DNA of 64,000 nucleotides, taken from positions 46,495-110,494 of the forward strand of contig CAITIE010000121.1 in assembly GCA_903892355.1 (NCBI GenBank). The letters run 5' to 3'. The translations under genes were made by a program, and so were the position numbers. Numbering within the stretch: the stretch's first letter is position 1; each line of letters opens with the position of its first letter. The notes under the pieces were generated by a model. That model was given only the letters and a program-made list of their open reading frames with translations. It had not been told where the DNA came from and searched no databases. Below, piece after piece: positions 43,427 through 52,830 of this stretch. This DNA is from an uncultured Pirellula sp. GTDB lineage: Bacteria > Planctomycetota > Planctomycetia > Pirellulales > Pirellulaceae.

Positions 43427-44986
43427 CTACCGGATGACCCACAGTTCACTCTCGGTGCGCAGCAATATCTTGGTTTCTGTCACAGCGGGTGTGGATCGTA
43501 TCACGGATTCGGTTGCGATCGTACCCAAAACACGGTACCCATCGCTGGCGGCAAGAACCGTTGCATCACCTCGATCGGAGATGTTGAGCAATCGATCTCC
43601 GACGATCACCGGGGAGGAAAAGAAATTCCCTCCGATACGCTCGCTCCATCGGGTCGCCCCGTCAGTCAGCCGGACACAACTAACGATCCCTGCGTCAGAC
43701 CATAGAAAAACCAAGTCCCCATAGACGACAGGAGTGGGTACGTACGGGGCCGCGCGCTGGATGCGAAACCGTTCCTCGCGACTCTCCATATCGTAGGCAA
43801 CCAATAAGTTATCTCGCCCTCCGCCCGAACCGTGCGAAGCGATCGCTAGCGGACCGCTAATCACGGTCGATGCGCAAACCCGCTGCTTGAAACAGTCGTG
43901 ATTCCATAGAACCTTTCCGGTTTCGAGATCCATACCAAAGATCCCTAGCCCCGTCGTTGCACACACCAGTTCTTTGATCCCGTTCACTTCCCGAACACTT
44001 GGTACCCCGTAACAAACGCGCCGCGTCGGAAGGGGTGTTTCCCACAACGTTGCCCCAGTCCTCACGTCGAGCGCCAGCATGCGGTCGCTCCCTGGTTCCA
44101 CGCCTGGCTCGAGCTCCTCGGCGTCTTGACTGTCGAGCAGGATCACTTTGCCATCGACCAACATGGGCGATGTTCCGAATCCATGCTGCGATACATACCT
44201 CCCAAAATCGCGACTCCACAGTTCGTCTCCGAGGTGACTGAATCGCTTGACCACCACATGCTCAGGTTCGCCCCACGCGATCACGACTCCATCCTCGTCA
44301 ACACATGGTGTGGTCGATGCGTAGGTGCTGAATTGATGAAGTCGATGCTTGGTGCTCGGATAACGCTTTTCCCATTCAATTTGGTTGGTTTCTAAATCGA
44401 TAGCTACCACAATGCGATCCGCGTTGTCGTCATTAGCCGCCACTAAAAACGCTCGTTTACCCAATACCACCGGGGAACCATTTCCCGATCCCGGGAGAGG
44501 AATCTTGGTAACTTGCTCTGGCTTCCATGGGACCACGACACGGCATTTTTCATTCACACCCAGCCCACCTTCCCCACGAAATCGACTCCATGAATTGGTG
44601 GTGGTTCGATCCGATGCTGGACGCTGGTCCTGGGATTTCACCTCGATGGCAGCACCCTGCGCGAGACGCTTCTCTTGACTCTCCCGCCTCTCTTGTCTTT
44701 CTTGCCTCTCTTGTCCGTGCGACGATCCACTCAGCCCACTCAGCAACCCTGACATTGCCGCCGACATGAGTACTAAAAGTCTAGGGATATCGACCTGGCC
44801 TCGCAGCGAGCGTTGGTGATGTCCGTATTGACTAGCACCGTATTGACTAGCACCGTATCGAAACGATGCTGAAAGGTTATTGCTTGCTACCGTATGCATG
44901 TGGATGGTACTACCGATGGTTTTGAGATGCCGTTTTAGCGACGGTCGCAAATCCTCACGTCCGCCCTTGTTCATCATGTCTGCCAT
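43427..44986 (-). CDS. exported PQQ-like beta-propeller protein
   Basis: This encodes 519 residues. PQQ-type blades such as VVAIDLETNQIEWEKRYP, MLALDVRTGATLWETPLP, GIFGMDLETGKVLWNHD and CVRLTDGATRWSERIGG fill residues 130-519. The hydrophobic segment (LLVLMSAAMSGLLSGLSGSS) lies unusually late, near residue 70. The 60 residues before it contain a duplicated RYGASQYGASQYG stretch, so the real start may be an internal Met close to the hydrophobic segment. A QERQERQER stretch follows it. It lies 7 bases after rbsD/fucU and 23 before hpt. These propellers need not bind PQQ. Confidence 0.8.
   Translation of the reverse strand: MADMMNKGGREDLRPSLKRHLKTIGSTIHMHTVASNNLSASFRYGASQYGASQYGHHQRSLRGQVDIPRLLVLMSAAMSGLLSGLSGSSHGQERQERQERRESQEKRLAQGAAIEVKSQDQRPASDRTTTNSWSRFRGEGGLGVNEKCRVVVPWKPEQVTKIPLPGSGNGSPVVLGKRAFLVAANDDNADRIVVAIDLETNQIEWEKRYPSTKHRLHQFSTYASTTPCVDEDGVVIAWGEPEHVVVKRFSHLGDELWSRDFGRYVSQHGFGTSPMLVDGKVILLDSQDAEELEPGVEPGSDRMLALDVRTGATLWETPLPTRRVCYGVPSVREVNGIKELVCATTGLGIFGMDLETGKVLWNHDCFKQRVCASTVISGPLAIASHGSGGGRDNLLVAYDMESREERFRIQRAAPYVPTPVVYGDLVFLWSDAGIVSCVRLTDGATRWSERIGGNFFSSPVIVGDRLLNISDRGDATVLAASDGYRVLGTIATESVIRSTPAVTETKILLRTESELWVIR
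44826..44855 (+). repeat. 2 x 15-bp in-frame tandem repeat
   Basis: tattgactagcaccg occurs twice without change, followed by a partial third copy (tat). On the minus strand it encodes the YGASQ repeats of the PQQ propeller N-terminus. Confidence 0.9.
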
Positions 44987-44993
44987 ATGGTCG

Positions 44994-45443
44994 CTAAGGA
45001 AACATCCGAACCCCGACGGTTAGCAGGATATTGGCGTAGCGCTGCGTGTCCGCTGTTTGAACGGTCAAAACATGATCCGTGGTAGCGACCGCTTCGTAAA
45101 ACTTCCACTTGTCAATTGGTTGAAGTTCTAAATCGAGTCCGGCATTCTTCAAGCTGGCGCGGTAATCTGCCCACACTGGTGGGTCAGACTCCAATGCATA
45201 AGGTCCACTGGTTTCTGTCATCATAGTCGACACCGCTTCAATGGGTATCGCCGACAAGATCGCTTGGAGGACTTGGTTGCAGGTCACCACACCCGGCATC
45301 AGGTTCAAGCTCACCAATTCGCATCGAGGACCTCGTTTGCTAGAAGCTGGGTAGTTTCCGTCCGCGATCAGGATCGTCGCATGGTGACCCGCTTCGCCGA
45401 GTATTCGAGAAATCGTAGGGTGGATCAATTGACTGTTCAGCAT
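44994..45443 (-). CDS. RbsD/FucU family sugar mutarotase
   Basis: The 149-residue product begins LIHPTISRILGEAGHHATILIADGNYP, the RbsD/FucU signature with catalytic His and the D-x-N/D element. It ends YANILLTVGV, as in FucU (Y-x-N). The family interconverts anomers of ribose, fucose or related sugars. Length and the LNLMPGVVTCNQVLQAIL stretch favour FucU over RbsD. The ATG is preceded by gagg. It leads the rbsD/PQQ-propeller/hpt set; no sugar kinase or transporter is adjacent. Confidence 0.88.
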   Translation of the reverse strand: MLNSQLIHPTISRILGEAGHHATILIADGNYPASSKRGPRCELVSLNLMPGVVTCNQVLQAILSAIPIEAVSTMMTETSGPYALESDPPVWADYRASLKNAGLDLELQPIDKWKFYEAVATTDHVLTVQTADTQRYANILLTVGVRMFP

Positions 45444-45607
45444 GGTTTCCTCACATGGGTTCGGCTTGGCTCTCGATCGGTTCCAGTGGGTCTAGAGGGC
45501 CCCCGTGGGGTCTCGAGCAATCGCCACCCGTGACAGGATAGCCAAAGTTTTGCCGACCCACAGACCGTTTCGGAGATGGTTTTTGCAGAAAAGGTTTGGC
45601 AGATCAC

Positions 45608-46276
45608 TTAACCCAGAACGGTCCAACTGGCTCGCTTGGAGGAAGAGTTGGGTTGGGTGACGGGGGTAGAGAATCCCTCATTGGCAGATGAATCGTCCGG
45701 CGTGATTCGTGGTCCTAGGTTCGATGAAGACGTTGCCATGGGTCGCTGGGGAAGCCAACGCAATGGATCCCCGGTAGATTCAGGAGTCGAAAATTGAGCG
45801 ATTGCGGATGAAGAAGCGGATGAAGAAGCGGATGGAAAATAGGGGTCTGCCAAGTTGCGAGCCCGCTGGTTGATCAAGGCGATTAAATCGGGATCCCGCT
45901 CCAATTGCGATTGAACATGGGTGTTCAAAAGCGGGTTCCCTTCGACCTTGGGAATGCCCCAGCCATCCGCCACGACGGTGACATTTTGCTCGGACGCACC
46001 CAACCCTAAACTCTTTTTTACCCTAGAGATAAGTTCGGATAGCCGGGTTTTGATTTGGCGATCGGGATCAAGCCGGTCCCGTTCAAGCGGCCCGTCGAGT
46101 TTGGGCTGGTTCGGCGTGGAATTGGCTTCCGAGAGGCCATTGGCTGGCGACGTCAGGTTTTGAAGGAGATTCCCAAAGGCCTGCGCGGTGGAGCTGGAGA
46201 GGTTCTTGGCGGTTTCCCCCAGCATGGGAACGGACGGTAGGGCTGCTGCCGAAAGCCATGTAACGGGAAAGCTCAT
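45608..46276 (-). CDS. protein of unknown function with low-complexity tail
   Basis: The 222-residue product starts MSFPVTWLSAAALPSVPML and has a central charged helix (IKTRLSELISRVKKSLGLGA). A short beta-rich stretch follows (VTVVADGWGIPKVEGNPLLN, LERDPDLIALINQRARN) and recalls domains in flagellar-associated proteins; that likeness is weak. The C-terminal third is Ser/Pro/Thr-rich and contains SASSSASSSA, coded by 12-bp tandem copies at 45804-45834. No family is recognised and neighbours give no hint. Confidence 0.55.
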   Translation of the reverse strand: MSFPVTWLSAAALPSVPMLGETAKNLSSSTAQAFGNLLQNLTSPANGLSEANSTPNQPKLDGPLERDRLDPDRQIKTRLSELISRVKKSLGLGASEQNVTVVADGWGIPKVEGNPLLNTHVQSQLERDPDLIALINQRARNLADPYFPSASSSASSSAIAQFSTPESTGDPLRWLPQRPMATSSSNLGPRITPDDSSANEGFSTPVTQPNSSSKRASWTVLG

Positions 46277-46554
46277 CGGACGCCTCGTTTACCATTTTGC
46301 GATCCATAGGCTGAATCCACGATCTGCCTGTAAACACGGTCTGGAAGTAAACTCGTTGACATGATCGTTATCGTCGTTTCTCCGTGCTAGCTTGAGTTTT
46401 TCACCTAGGAAAACTTTGCTACTTACTGTGGTCGGACAGCCGTTCCCTGGATACCTTGATACTGCGAGCTGAGTTACTTGGGAAATCGTTGGTCAAATTG
46501 CCGATTCCCTCCCAAAGAGCCTATGCAAACTTTTCCATGAGAAACGCGCGATCG

Positions 46555-47154
46555 ATGATCCTGCTGATCGATAATTACGACTCCTTTACCTACAACCTGG
46601 TCCAGCGGCTAGGGGAGATCGATCCCACCTTGGATGTTCGGACCGTTCGCAACGACGAGTTGTCCGTCGAGCAGGTCCGGCAATTGCAGCCGGATCGGAT
46701 TTTGCTGTCCCCTGGCCCCTGCACCCCAAACGAAGCGGGTATTTGCGTTCCTCTATTGTCGGAACTAGCGGGCTCGGTCCCCATCCTCGGGGTTTGCTTG
46801 GGGCACCAGTCGATCGGACAAGCGTTCGGTGGAAAAATTGTTCGTGCCCCGGAATTGATGCACGGAAAAACCGACCATATTTACCACGACGATCGGGGGA
46901 TGTTTCGAGGCCTGCCCAACCCTTTTATCGCGACCCGGTACCACTCTCTCGTAATTCTTCCCGAGAGTTTGCCGGATTGCCTCGAGGTTTCAGCTTGGGT
47001 GGACGACCCCGCGGGAAATCGGATTATCATGGGAGTTCGCCACCGCGAGTTGGCCGTGGAGGGATGGCAATTCCACCCTGAAAGCTTCCTCACCGAACCG
47101 GGCCCGATTTTATTGGAACGATTTCTGACTTGGTCAGGCCCCGATAAGATTTAG
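46555..47154 (+). CDS. pabA: glutamine amidotransferase of anthranilate / aminodeoxychorismate synthase
   Basis: This class I glutaminase of 199 residues supplies ammonia to chorismate for anthranilate or p-aminobenzoate synthesis (TrpG/PabA). Motifs are MILLIDNYDSFTYNL, RILLSPGPCTPNEAG, the nucleophile Cys81 in GVCLGHQSIGQAFGG, and the His-Glu pair in WQFHPESFLTEPG. I chose the ATG at 46555 because it gives the family's exact start; 46537 and 46456 are in frame but add unrelated residues. It precedes aroDE by 91 bases on the same strand, a sensible aromatic-pathway pair. TrpG and PabA cannot be separated from sequence alone. Confidence 0.9.
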   Translation: MILLIDNYDSFTYNLVQRLGEIDPTLDVRTVRNDELSVEQVRQLQPDRILLSPGPCTPNEAGICVPLLSELAGSVPILGVCLGHQSIGQAFGGKIVRAPELMHGKTDHIYHDDRGMFRGLPNPFIATRYHSLVILPESLPDCLEVSAWVDDPAGNRIIMGVRHRELAVEGWQFHPESFLTEPGPILLERFLTWSGPDKI

Positions 47155-47245
47155 CTCGCTCGAAACACTTCGCGTCTGCTGTGCTCCTTCGCACCGGCTG
47201 TTTTTCACACCACTAATCTCCCAAATCACTTACGCCCACGTCAGC

Positions 47246-48778
47246 ATGCTTTGCGTCACGATCGCTCGAACTCGTCATAAACACACCATCAACGAGCATT
47301 TGGAAGTCGCCTCCCAGGGCGCCAAACTCGTGGAACTGCGTTTGGATTACATCGGTCGTTCGATCGATTTGGCCCGTCTGCTCAAGAACCGGCCCACACC
47401 CGTGGTCATCACGTGCCGACGCAAAGAAGATGGTGGACGGTGGGATCGGACGGAAGAAGAGCGTTTGATGCTGCTCCGTCAAGCCATCGCGTTGGGTGTA
47501 GAATACGTCGATCTCGAAGAGGACACCGCGAGCAAGATACCTCGTTATGGCAAAACCAAACGGATCGTCAGTATTCACAACTTTGAAGGGACCCCAGCGA
47601 ATTTAGAATCGATCCATCAAAGGTTGAGCAAACTCGACGCGGACATCGTCAAGATCGCCGTCGCTGCCAATTCTTTCGCGGATGCCGCGAGGATGCTCGA
47701 TCTGATGAAAAATGCCAAGGTGCCCACGATTGGCATCAGCATGGGGGACTACGGTTCTTTGACCCGTATCCTGGCCACTCGCTATGGGGCCCCTTTCACC
47801 TATTGCGTGTTCAATGCCGACCGTCGCGTGGCTCCCGGCCAACTCTCCTTCTACGACATGAAGAATATCTACCGGGCCGATACGATTGGTCCGAAGACGA
47901 AGCTATTCGGCGTCGTCGCCGATCCTGTCGCACATTCTTACAGCCCGATGCTGCACAACGCCTGCTTCGAAGCCAACCAGTTGGACTACCGTTACCTTCC
48001 CTTCCGCGTTGCAGCGAAAGATCTACCCGACTTTCTACTCTGGTGCCAAAAAGAGCATATCGGTGGCTTGAGCGTTACAATCCCTCACAAACAAACCGTT
48101 CTGCCTTTGCTGACCCAAGCTGAAGCGGCCGCGCAAGGTATCGGAGCTTGCAATACGGTTGTTTTTAATGGCGATGAATTGATCGGTTATAACACCGACT
48201 ATCGCGCCGCGATGGACTGCCTCAACGAGGCCTTGGCGAAAACCTCGGATAAGCTTAATCCTTTCGAAGGTACTTCCGTTTTGCTGCTCGGTTCCGGCGG
48301 CGTGTCTCGGGCGATCGGCTATGGTTTGGCTCAGCGCCAATCGCTCATCACCATCACCGGTCGAAATCGTGATGCCTGTGCCGAGCTTGCCAAGGACTTC
48401 AACGGGAAATATGTCGCCTGGGAGGAACGTGAATGGATCCAGCCCGACATTTTGGTCAACGGCACTCCGATAGGCATGTTTCCCGAGATGGATGACTGCC
48501 CCTTCCGCTGTAACGACCTTCGCAAAGAAACCGTTGTCTTCGACACGATCTACAACCCTGAGCAAACGCTTTTCATCAAGGGTGCCAAAGCCGCGGGTTG
48601 CAACATCATCACCGGCCTACAGATGTTCGTTCGACAAGCCGCCTACCAATACCGCTTGTTTACCGGACTGGAACCGCCTATCGATGTGATGGTGAAAACC
48701 ATCAAAAAAGCTATCTCACCAGTCAATTACAAGACTATTGACGAAGAAGATTCTCAAGAGGACTCCAAAGAGGACTGA
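47246..48778 (+). CDS. aroDE: bifunctional 3-dehydroquinate dehydratase / shikimate dehydrogenase
   Basis: One 510-residue protein carries two consecutive shikimate-pathway enzymes. Residues 1 to about 215 are type I AroD (LVELRLDYI, VVITCRRKEDGGRW, IVSIHNFE, the Schiff-base Lys in ADIVKIAV). From about 218 come AroE motifs: KLFGVVADPVAHSYSPMLHN, GGLSVTIPHKQ, GACNTVV, GYNTDYRA, the NADPH loop VLLLGSGGVSRA and the C-terminal GLQMFVRQAAYQY. Such fusions are known from plants and Chlamydia, and the planctomycete form fits that branch of bacteria. An acidic tail (EEDSQEDSKED) ends it. Confidence 0.95.
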   Translation: MLCVTIARTRHKHTINEHLEVASQGAKLVELRLDYIGRSIDLARLLKNRPTPVVITCRRKEDGGRWDRTEEERLMLLRQAIALGVEYVDLEEDTASKIPRYGKTKRIVSIHNFEGTPANLESIHQRLSKLDADIVKIAVAANSFADAARMLDLMKNAKVPTIGISMGDYGSLTRILATRYGAPFTYCVFNADRRVAPGQLSFYDMKNIYRADTIGPKTKLFGVVADPVAHSYSPMLHNACFEANQLDYRYLPFRVAAKDLPDFLLWCQKEHIGGLSVTIPHKQTVLPLLTQAEAAAQGIGACNTVVFNGDELIGYNTDYRAAMDCLNEALAKTSDKLNPFEGTSVLLLGSGGVSRAIGYGLAQRQSLITITGRNRDACAELAKDFNGKYVAWEEREWIQPDILVNGTPIGMFPEMDDCPFRCNDLRKETVVFDTIYNPEQTLFIKGAKAAGCNIITGLQMFVRQAAYQYRLFTGLEPPIDVMVKTIKKAISPVNYKTIDEEDSQEDSKED

Positions 48779-48836
48779 TCCTCTGTTTCGCTTTCTCGCT
48801 CTCAAGTCGGTGTTTGGTTGCTGCGGGGCCAGTTCG

Positions 48837-49805
48837 CTACTGCGGGGCCGGCAGATCCCGTCGCTCAAACCGCAAGTAAGCGACTGCATAACATGCGATA
48901 CCCATCGCCAGAAGGACGGCCGTGTATCCCAACGGTCCTAATGTCTCCTGCCAATCGGCAGCCTTGTCGCCCATCGACAGATACCACGCTTGTTCCGGCG
49001 AGTTATGGACGATGCGAACCATCCAATCGGGTTGGTAGGCTGCTAAAAATGTGAAAGGCTTTAAGAAGGCCATCGATGGCATCGATTTGGACAAGATAAA
49101 CAGTAGCAGTTGCAGGACGTAGATCCCGATGACCACACCGATCGACCTCCATCGGTACTGATCGAAACTGCTCACCATGACGCTCAAACCCATCACTGCA
49201 AACCCTAGCCCGAACAGATTGATCGTGGAAGCGATGAACTCGGTGGGACTGGTCAACGTGGACAGCGGTACCCATCGTGTTTCTGGTGATACCATTGGGT
49301 TGCGGAGCTCCATGTTGATCCACGGGATCCGGATGTTGCTGGCTTCCTGAACCGGGGTCGAATTGGTCTGGATCCCCAAGCTCAGACCGCAGTAAACCAA
49401 GAGACAAAGGATCGCTAACCCCAGTATGGTGATGCTCGCATGAGCCGTTAGCAGTTGCCGGCGGCGTATCGGTTGTGCCAACAACATCTCCATGGTCCCT
49501 CGACCCAATTCGCCACTCACGACATCGGTCCCTCGTGCGATGCTCCACACCAGCACACACAGCAGCAACACCGGCTCGTCAAACGTCAATCCGATCATTC
49601 CGTGGTAGGTCAAAAATTGCTCTAGAGGGACCGGTGAGAACTTTTCAAACGCTTTAAACTGCTCGATAAGTGGTGCGAATCCTGTCAATTCAAACTGACT
49701 CACGGTCCATATTCGTACCCAGGGGAAAACGAAAAGTACCAATGCCAATGCTATTCCCAAAGCTAGGGATTCATCGAAGTACTTTTTTAAGAGGATGCGG
49801 AACAC
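48837..49805 (-). CDS. ABC-2 type transporter permease
   Basis: The 322-residue product has about six membrane helices (LALGIALALVLFVFPWV, VLLLCVLVWSIARGTDVVSGE, ITILGLAILCLLVYCGLSLG, FGLGFAVMGLSVMVSS, GVVIGIYVLQLLLFILS, AVLLAMGIACYAVAYL). The segment VSGELGRGTMEMLLAQPIRRRQLL is the conserved cytoplasmic coupling region of ABC-2 permeases. A long extracytoplasmic loop follows helix 3. No ATPase gene is adjacent, so the partner must be elsewhere. Convergent with aroDE; the 58-base gap holds two ctgcggggcc copies (48821 and 48840). Confidence 0.85.
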   Translation of the reverse strand: MFRILLKKYFDESLALGIALALVLFVFPWVRIWTVSQFELTGFAPLIEQFKAFEKFSPVPLEQFLTYHGMIGLTFDEPVLLLCVLVWSIARGTDVVSGELGRGTMEMLLAQPIRRRQLLTAHASITILGLAILCLLVYCGLSLGIQTNSTPVQEASNIRIPWINMELRNPMVSPETRWVPLSTLTSPTEFIASTINLFGLGFAVMGLSVMVSSFDQYRWRSIGVVIGIYVLQLLLFILSKSMPSMAFLKPFTFLAAYQPDWMVRIVHNSPEQAWYLSMGDKAADWQETLGPLGYTAVLLAMGIACYAVAYLRFERRDLPAPQ

Positions 49806-49888
49806 TGCGTTTTTCTTTGGGTATTCGTGCTGCTTTTAGGACACTTTAGGCTCGGTGACAACCCCCTCATTCTCCGTGCATTTCCACC

Positions 49889-51064
49889 CTAACAGGCCCA
49901 TTCTCGGAAGGCTCTTTCGTAGAGCTCTACGCCTCGATGAAGTTGATCAAGCGCTATCCATTCATCTTTTCGGTGGGCTTGTTCTATGCTACCGGGACCG
50001 CAAACGAGCAATCGCTTCAGCCGCTGTAGCACCCCTCCATCGGTCGCATAGCACACCGTTTGCGAAGTGGTTTCTCCTGTTAACCGAAGCATAGTTTGCA
50101 CCCATTCGGAACTTGGTGATACTCCCCAAGGCGACACTCCATCCTTGCCGATCAACTCCAAACCATGGTCAGCGGCTATTCTCTTCACCGCTATTTCCAG
50201 CGGGCTGTGGTCTACCCCTGGCATCGGCCTGATGAATATCTGAGCCTCCGCTTGGGACGTGGTTACGTTGATCGCTGTCGGTTCGTTGATCAAGACCATA
50301 TTCCAGGATAACGTCGATGGATCGAAATCGCTGTTCCTATACTTTGGATTGCTCTCACTCTCGTTCCGTTGTTCCAATAACGGCCCTAAGGCGGGTATGA
50401 GTTGGTAGTTCGCGTTGACCCCTTCGCTGGTACTCGTGTGTGCGCTGATCCCCTTGGCCCGCACGATGTACCCTTGGGCGCCCTTGTGCGCGTGAACTAC
50501 CCTGAGCTCTGTCGGCTCTCCTACTATCCCTACCGTGTCGTTTTCGATCATCTCCTTGAACCAATCCGACTCGCGATCCACCTGCTTGGCACCCTTCATC
50601 CCTACCTCTTCGTCAGCCGTCACGATGAAATAGATCGGGGCTATTTGATTAGACTCGCTAATCTTGCTGGCGGCTTTTAGTGCTGCTGCGAGTGAGCCCT
50701 TCATGTCGCAGCTTCCGCGGCCGTAGATTCTTTCGTTGCGTAGGGTCGCTTCAAAGGGTCCGCTAAACCCTGTGTACCAGTCTTCTACCGGCACGACATC
50801 GGTATGGGCCATGTAGACCACGCCGCCTTGATGGGTTGTCCCCGCGGAGTTACCCATTCCTTGCCGCTTGCCAACGATGCTCACTTTGGTGGTGCCGTTG
50901 GCATCTTTGAAGGTATGCCATTCGATCCTAAACCCTAGATCTTCGAGCATATCGGCAACGAAACGGCTAATGGACTCGTTGCTTTGGTCGCTTACCGAGT
51001 CGTAACCGATCAGTTTTCCTAGCAGATCCTCTGCTGTGGTTTTTTGGATCCTTGCTTCGTTCAT
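49889..51064 (-). CDS. M20 family peptidase, ArgE/DapE-like
   Basis: The 391-residue zinc amidohydrolase has the M20 motifs VVYMAHTDVVPV (metal His, Asp), GRGSCDMKGSLAAALKAA (bridging Asp), FIVTADEEVGMKGA (catalytic Glu pair) and IVGEPTELRVVHAHKG. A dimerisation domain follows, then YATDGGVLQRL and the final metal His region GPGSIEQAHRKDEWI. Acetylornithine deacetylase (ArgE) is the closest match by motif wording, but DapE and other substrates remain possible. It diverges from glgC with 108 bases between. Confidence 0.88.
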   Translation of the reverse strand: MNEARIQKTTAEDLLGKLIGYDSVSDQSNESISRFVADMLEDLGFRIEWHTFKDANGTTKVSIVGKRQGMGNSAGTTHQGGVVYMAHTDVVPVEDWYTGFSGPFEATLRNERIYGRGSCDMKGSLAAALKAASKISESNQIAPIYFIVTADEEVGMKGAKQVDRESDWFKEMIENDTVGIVGEPTELRVVHAHKGAQGYIVRAKGISAHTSTSEGVNANYQLIPALGPLLEQRNESESNPKYRNSDFDPSTLSWNMVLINEPTAINVTTSQAEAQIFIRPMPGVDHSPLEIAVKRIAADHGLELIGKDGVSPWGVSPSSEWVQTMLRLTGETTSQTVCYATDGGVLQRLKRLLVCGPGSIEQAHRKDEWIALDQLHRGVELYERAFREWAC

Positions 51065-51172
51065 GCTTACGATCTTAACTCTTTTTTTTCCTGCGTGTTA
51101 AAATCTAGCCCTTGGTTAGAATAAGCTGGCTTTCGTTGTTGTTGCACCCTCGTTGAAAAGGCTTGCCCGGTT

Positions 51173-52486
51173 ATGCATACCGATATGCGGAAAGTAATCT
51201 CGTTGATTCTCGGTGGTGGTCGCGGCACCCGCCTTTTCCCACTGACTAAGATCCGTGCTAAGCCTGCCGTGCCGTTGGCTGCCAAATACCGACTGATTGA
51301 CATCCCTATCAGCAACTGCCTTCATAGTGGTATCAATCGCATTTACGTCGTTACGCAGTTCCTAAGCGTTTCTCTGCACCAACATATCCGACAGACCTAC
51401 CGTTTCGACAATTTCAGCGGTGGCTTCGTCGAGTTGCTCGCCGCCCAACAAACGATGGAAAGCGAGACCGCTTGGTTCGAAGGGACCGCCGACGCCGTCC
51501 GTAAGAACTTGCGTTACTTCGACGATGAAGACTGCGATTACGTCCTGATCCTAAGCGGTGATCAACTCTACCGTATGGACTACAGCGACATGCTAGAAAC
51601 TCACATCAAGTCGGGTGCCGACGTCACGATCGCTGCCATTCCCGTCGCTCGTTCCGCCGCTCACGCCTTAGGCATCATGCGTTGCGATGATACGGGCCGT
51701 GTTGTCGGTTTCCTTGAAAAGCCTAAGACCGACGAAGAAATCAACATGGTCGCTATGACCCCAGGTTGGATCGATAAGATGGGGATACAGTCGCGTGGTC
51801 GCGACTGCTTGGCCAGCATGGGACTCTACATTTTTAACAAGAGCCTCCTGTTCGATATCCTCAACAAAACCAACTACAGCGACTTTGGCAAAGAGGTTTT
51901 CCCTGCGGCGATACGCTCTAGGAAAGTCCAAGTCCACCTTTTTGACGATTACTGGGAAGACATCGGTACCATTCGTGCCTTCTACGAAGCCAATCTTTCT
52001 CTGACTACGCCAAACCCCCCCTTCGACCTCTTTTCCGCCGACAAACCTGTTTACACTCGGGCTCGCTTTTTGCCACCTACGGTCATCGATGGTGCCACAG
52101 TCACTGGATCTCTCGTCGCTGACGGCTGCCGGATCGGCAAAGGGACTATCATCGAAAACAGCGTTATCGGTCTTCGATGCATCATCGGCGAAGGGGTTAC
52201 CATACGGAATAGCATCATCATGGGTGCCGACTACTCCGAAACCGACGACGAATTGGCTCGCCTCGTTACCAACGGAAAGCCTAGGGTAGGGATCGGTGCT
52301 GGTAGCCTCATCGACGGAGCTATCCTCGACAAAAACGCACGTATCGGTAGGCATGTCCAAGTAGTTAACAATTTAGGTCTCATCGATTCCGATGAGTTCG
52401 ATCCTTGTTACGTACGAGATGGTATCCCCATCGTTACCAAAGATGCCTCGTTAGGGGATGGTTGGACCATGACCAAAAGCAAGTAA
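51173..52486 (+). CDS. glgC: glucose-1-phosphate adenylyltransferase
   Basis: GlgC makes ADP-glucose for glycogen. The 437-residue product begins ILGGGRGTRLFPLTKIRAKPAVPLAAKYRL, the nucleotidyltransferase loop with activator and substrate lysines. It has HIRQTYRFDNFSGGFVELLAAQQT, WFEGTADAVRKNL, ILSGDQLYRMDY, VGFLEKPKTDEE and DYWEDIGTIRAFYEANL, then the left-handed beta-helix (TVTGSLVADGCRIGKGTIIENS). It is nearer to the cyanobacterial/plant type than the enterobacterial one. Its codons favour C and T at third positions more than those of its neighbours. Confidence 0.96.
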   Translation: MHTDMRKVISLILGGGRGTRLFPLTKIRAKPAVPLAAKYRLIDIPISNCLHSGINRIYVVTQFLSVSLHQHIRQTYRFDNFSGGFVELLAAQQTMESETAWFEGTADAVRKNLRYFDDEDCDYVLILSGDQLYRMDYSDMLETHIKSGADVTIAAIPVARSAAHALGIMRCDDTGRVVGFLEKPKTDEEINMVAMTPGWIDKMGIQSRGRDCLASMGLYIFNKSLLFDILNKTNYSDFGKEVFPAAIRSRKVQVHLFDDYWEDIGTIRAFYEANLSLTTPNPPFDLFSADKPVYTRARFLPPTVIDGATVTGSLVADGCRIGKGTIIENSVIGLRCIIGEGVTIRNSIIMGADYSETDDELARLVTNGKPRVGIGAGSLIDGAILDKNARIGRHVQVVNNLGLIDSDEFDPCYVRDGIPIVTKDASLGDGWTMTKSK

Positions 52487-52830
52487 AGGCCGAAGGCCAA
52501 ATAGAAGTAAGTAATTTATAAACTTGTAGTTGTTGTAGAGAGGACTCCAAAACCGTCAAAAAGTAGTCATTCAGAGCGAGCTACCAAAGAAAATACAGGA
52601 AAAGAAAGGTCGCTGCGATGTGCAAAACGTGTCGCTGGGACGTAGGAAAAGAACGATGAAGCGTACGCAACTCAAGGGGTAGCCAACACAGTTTTCAAAG
52701 AGGTTCACAAGCCTCTGAGCCAAGAACAGGAAACAACGCGAGTAGACAGGTTTTCCACAAAGGCGTTAGGCAAAAAGCTCAAAGTGAAACGGAAGCCAGA
52801 AAAGAGGGGATCTTGGGAAGAGGAAAAAAG
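52487..52830. other. 344-base purine-rich intergenic region
   Basis: No gene is seen between glgC and the HAD gene. The plus strand is markedly A/G-rich. It opens with a small ggcc-gaa-ggcc hairpin just after the glgC stop, a possible weak terminator. It also holds one DnaA-box-like ttttccaca (52751-52759), which alone is not evidence of an origin. Confidence 0.5.

Noticed and set aside
52751..52759. Replication origin (DnaA box)
   Set aside because: One near-match only, no cluster of boxes, no AT-rich unwinding element and no dnaA/dnaN nearby.
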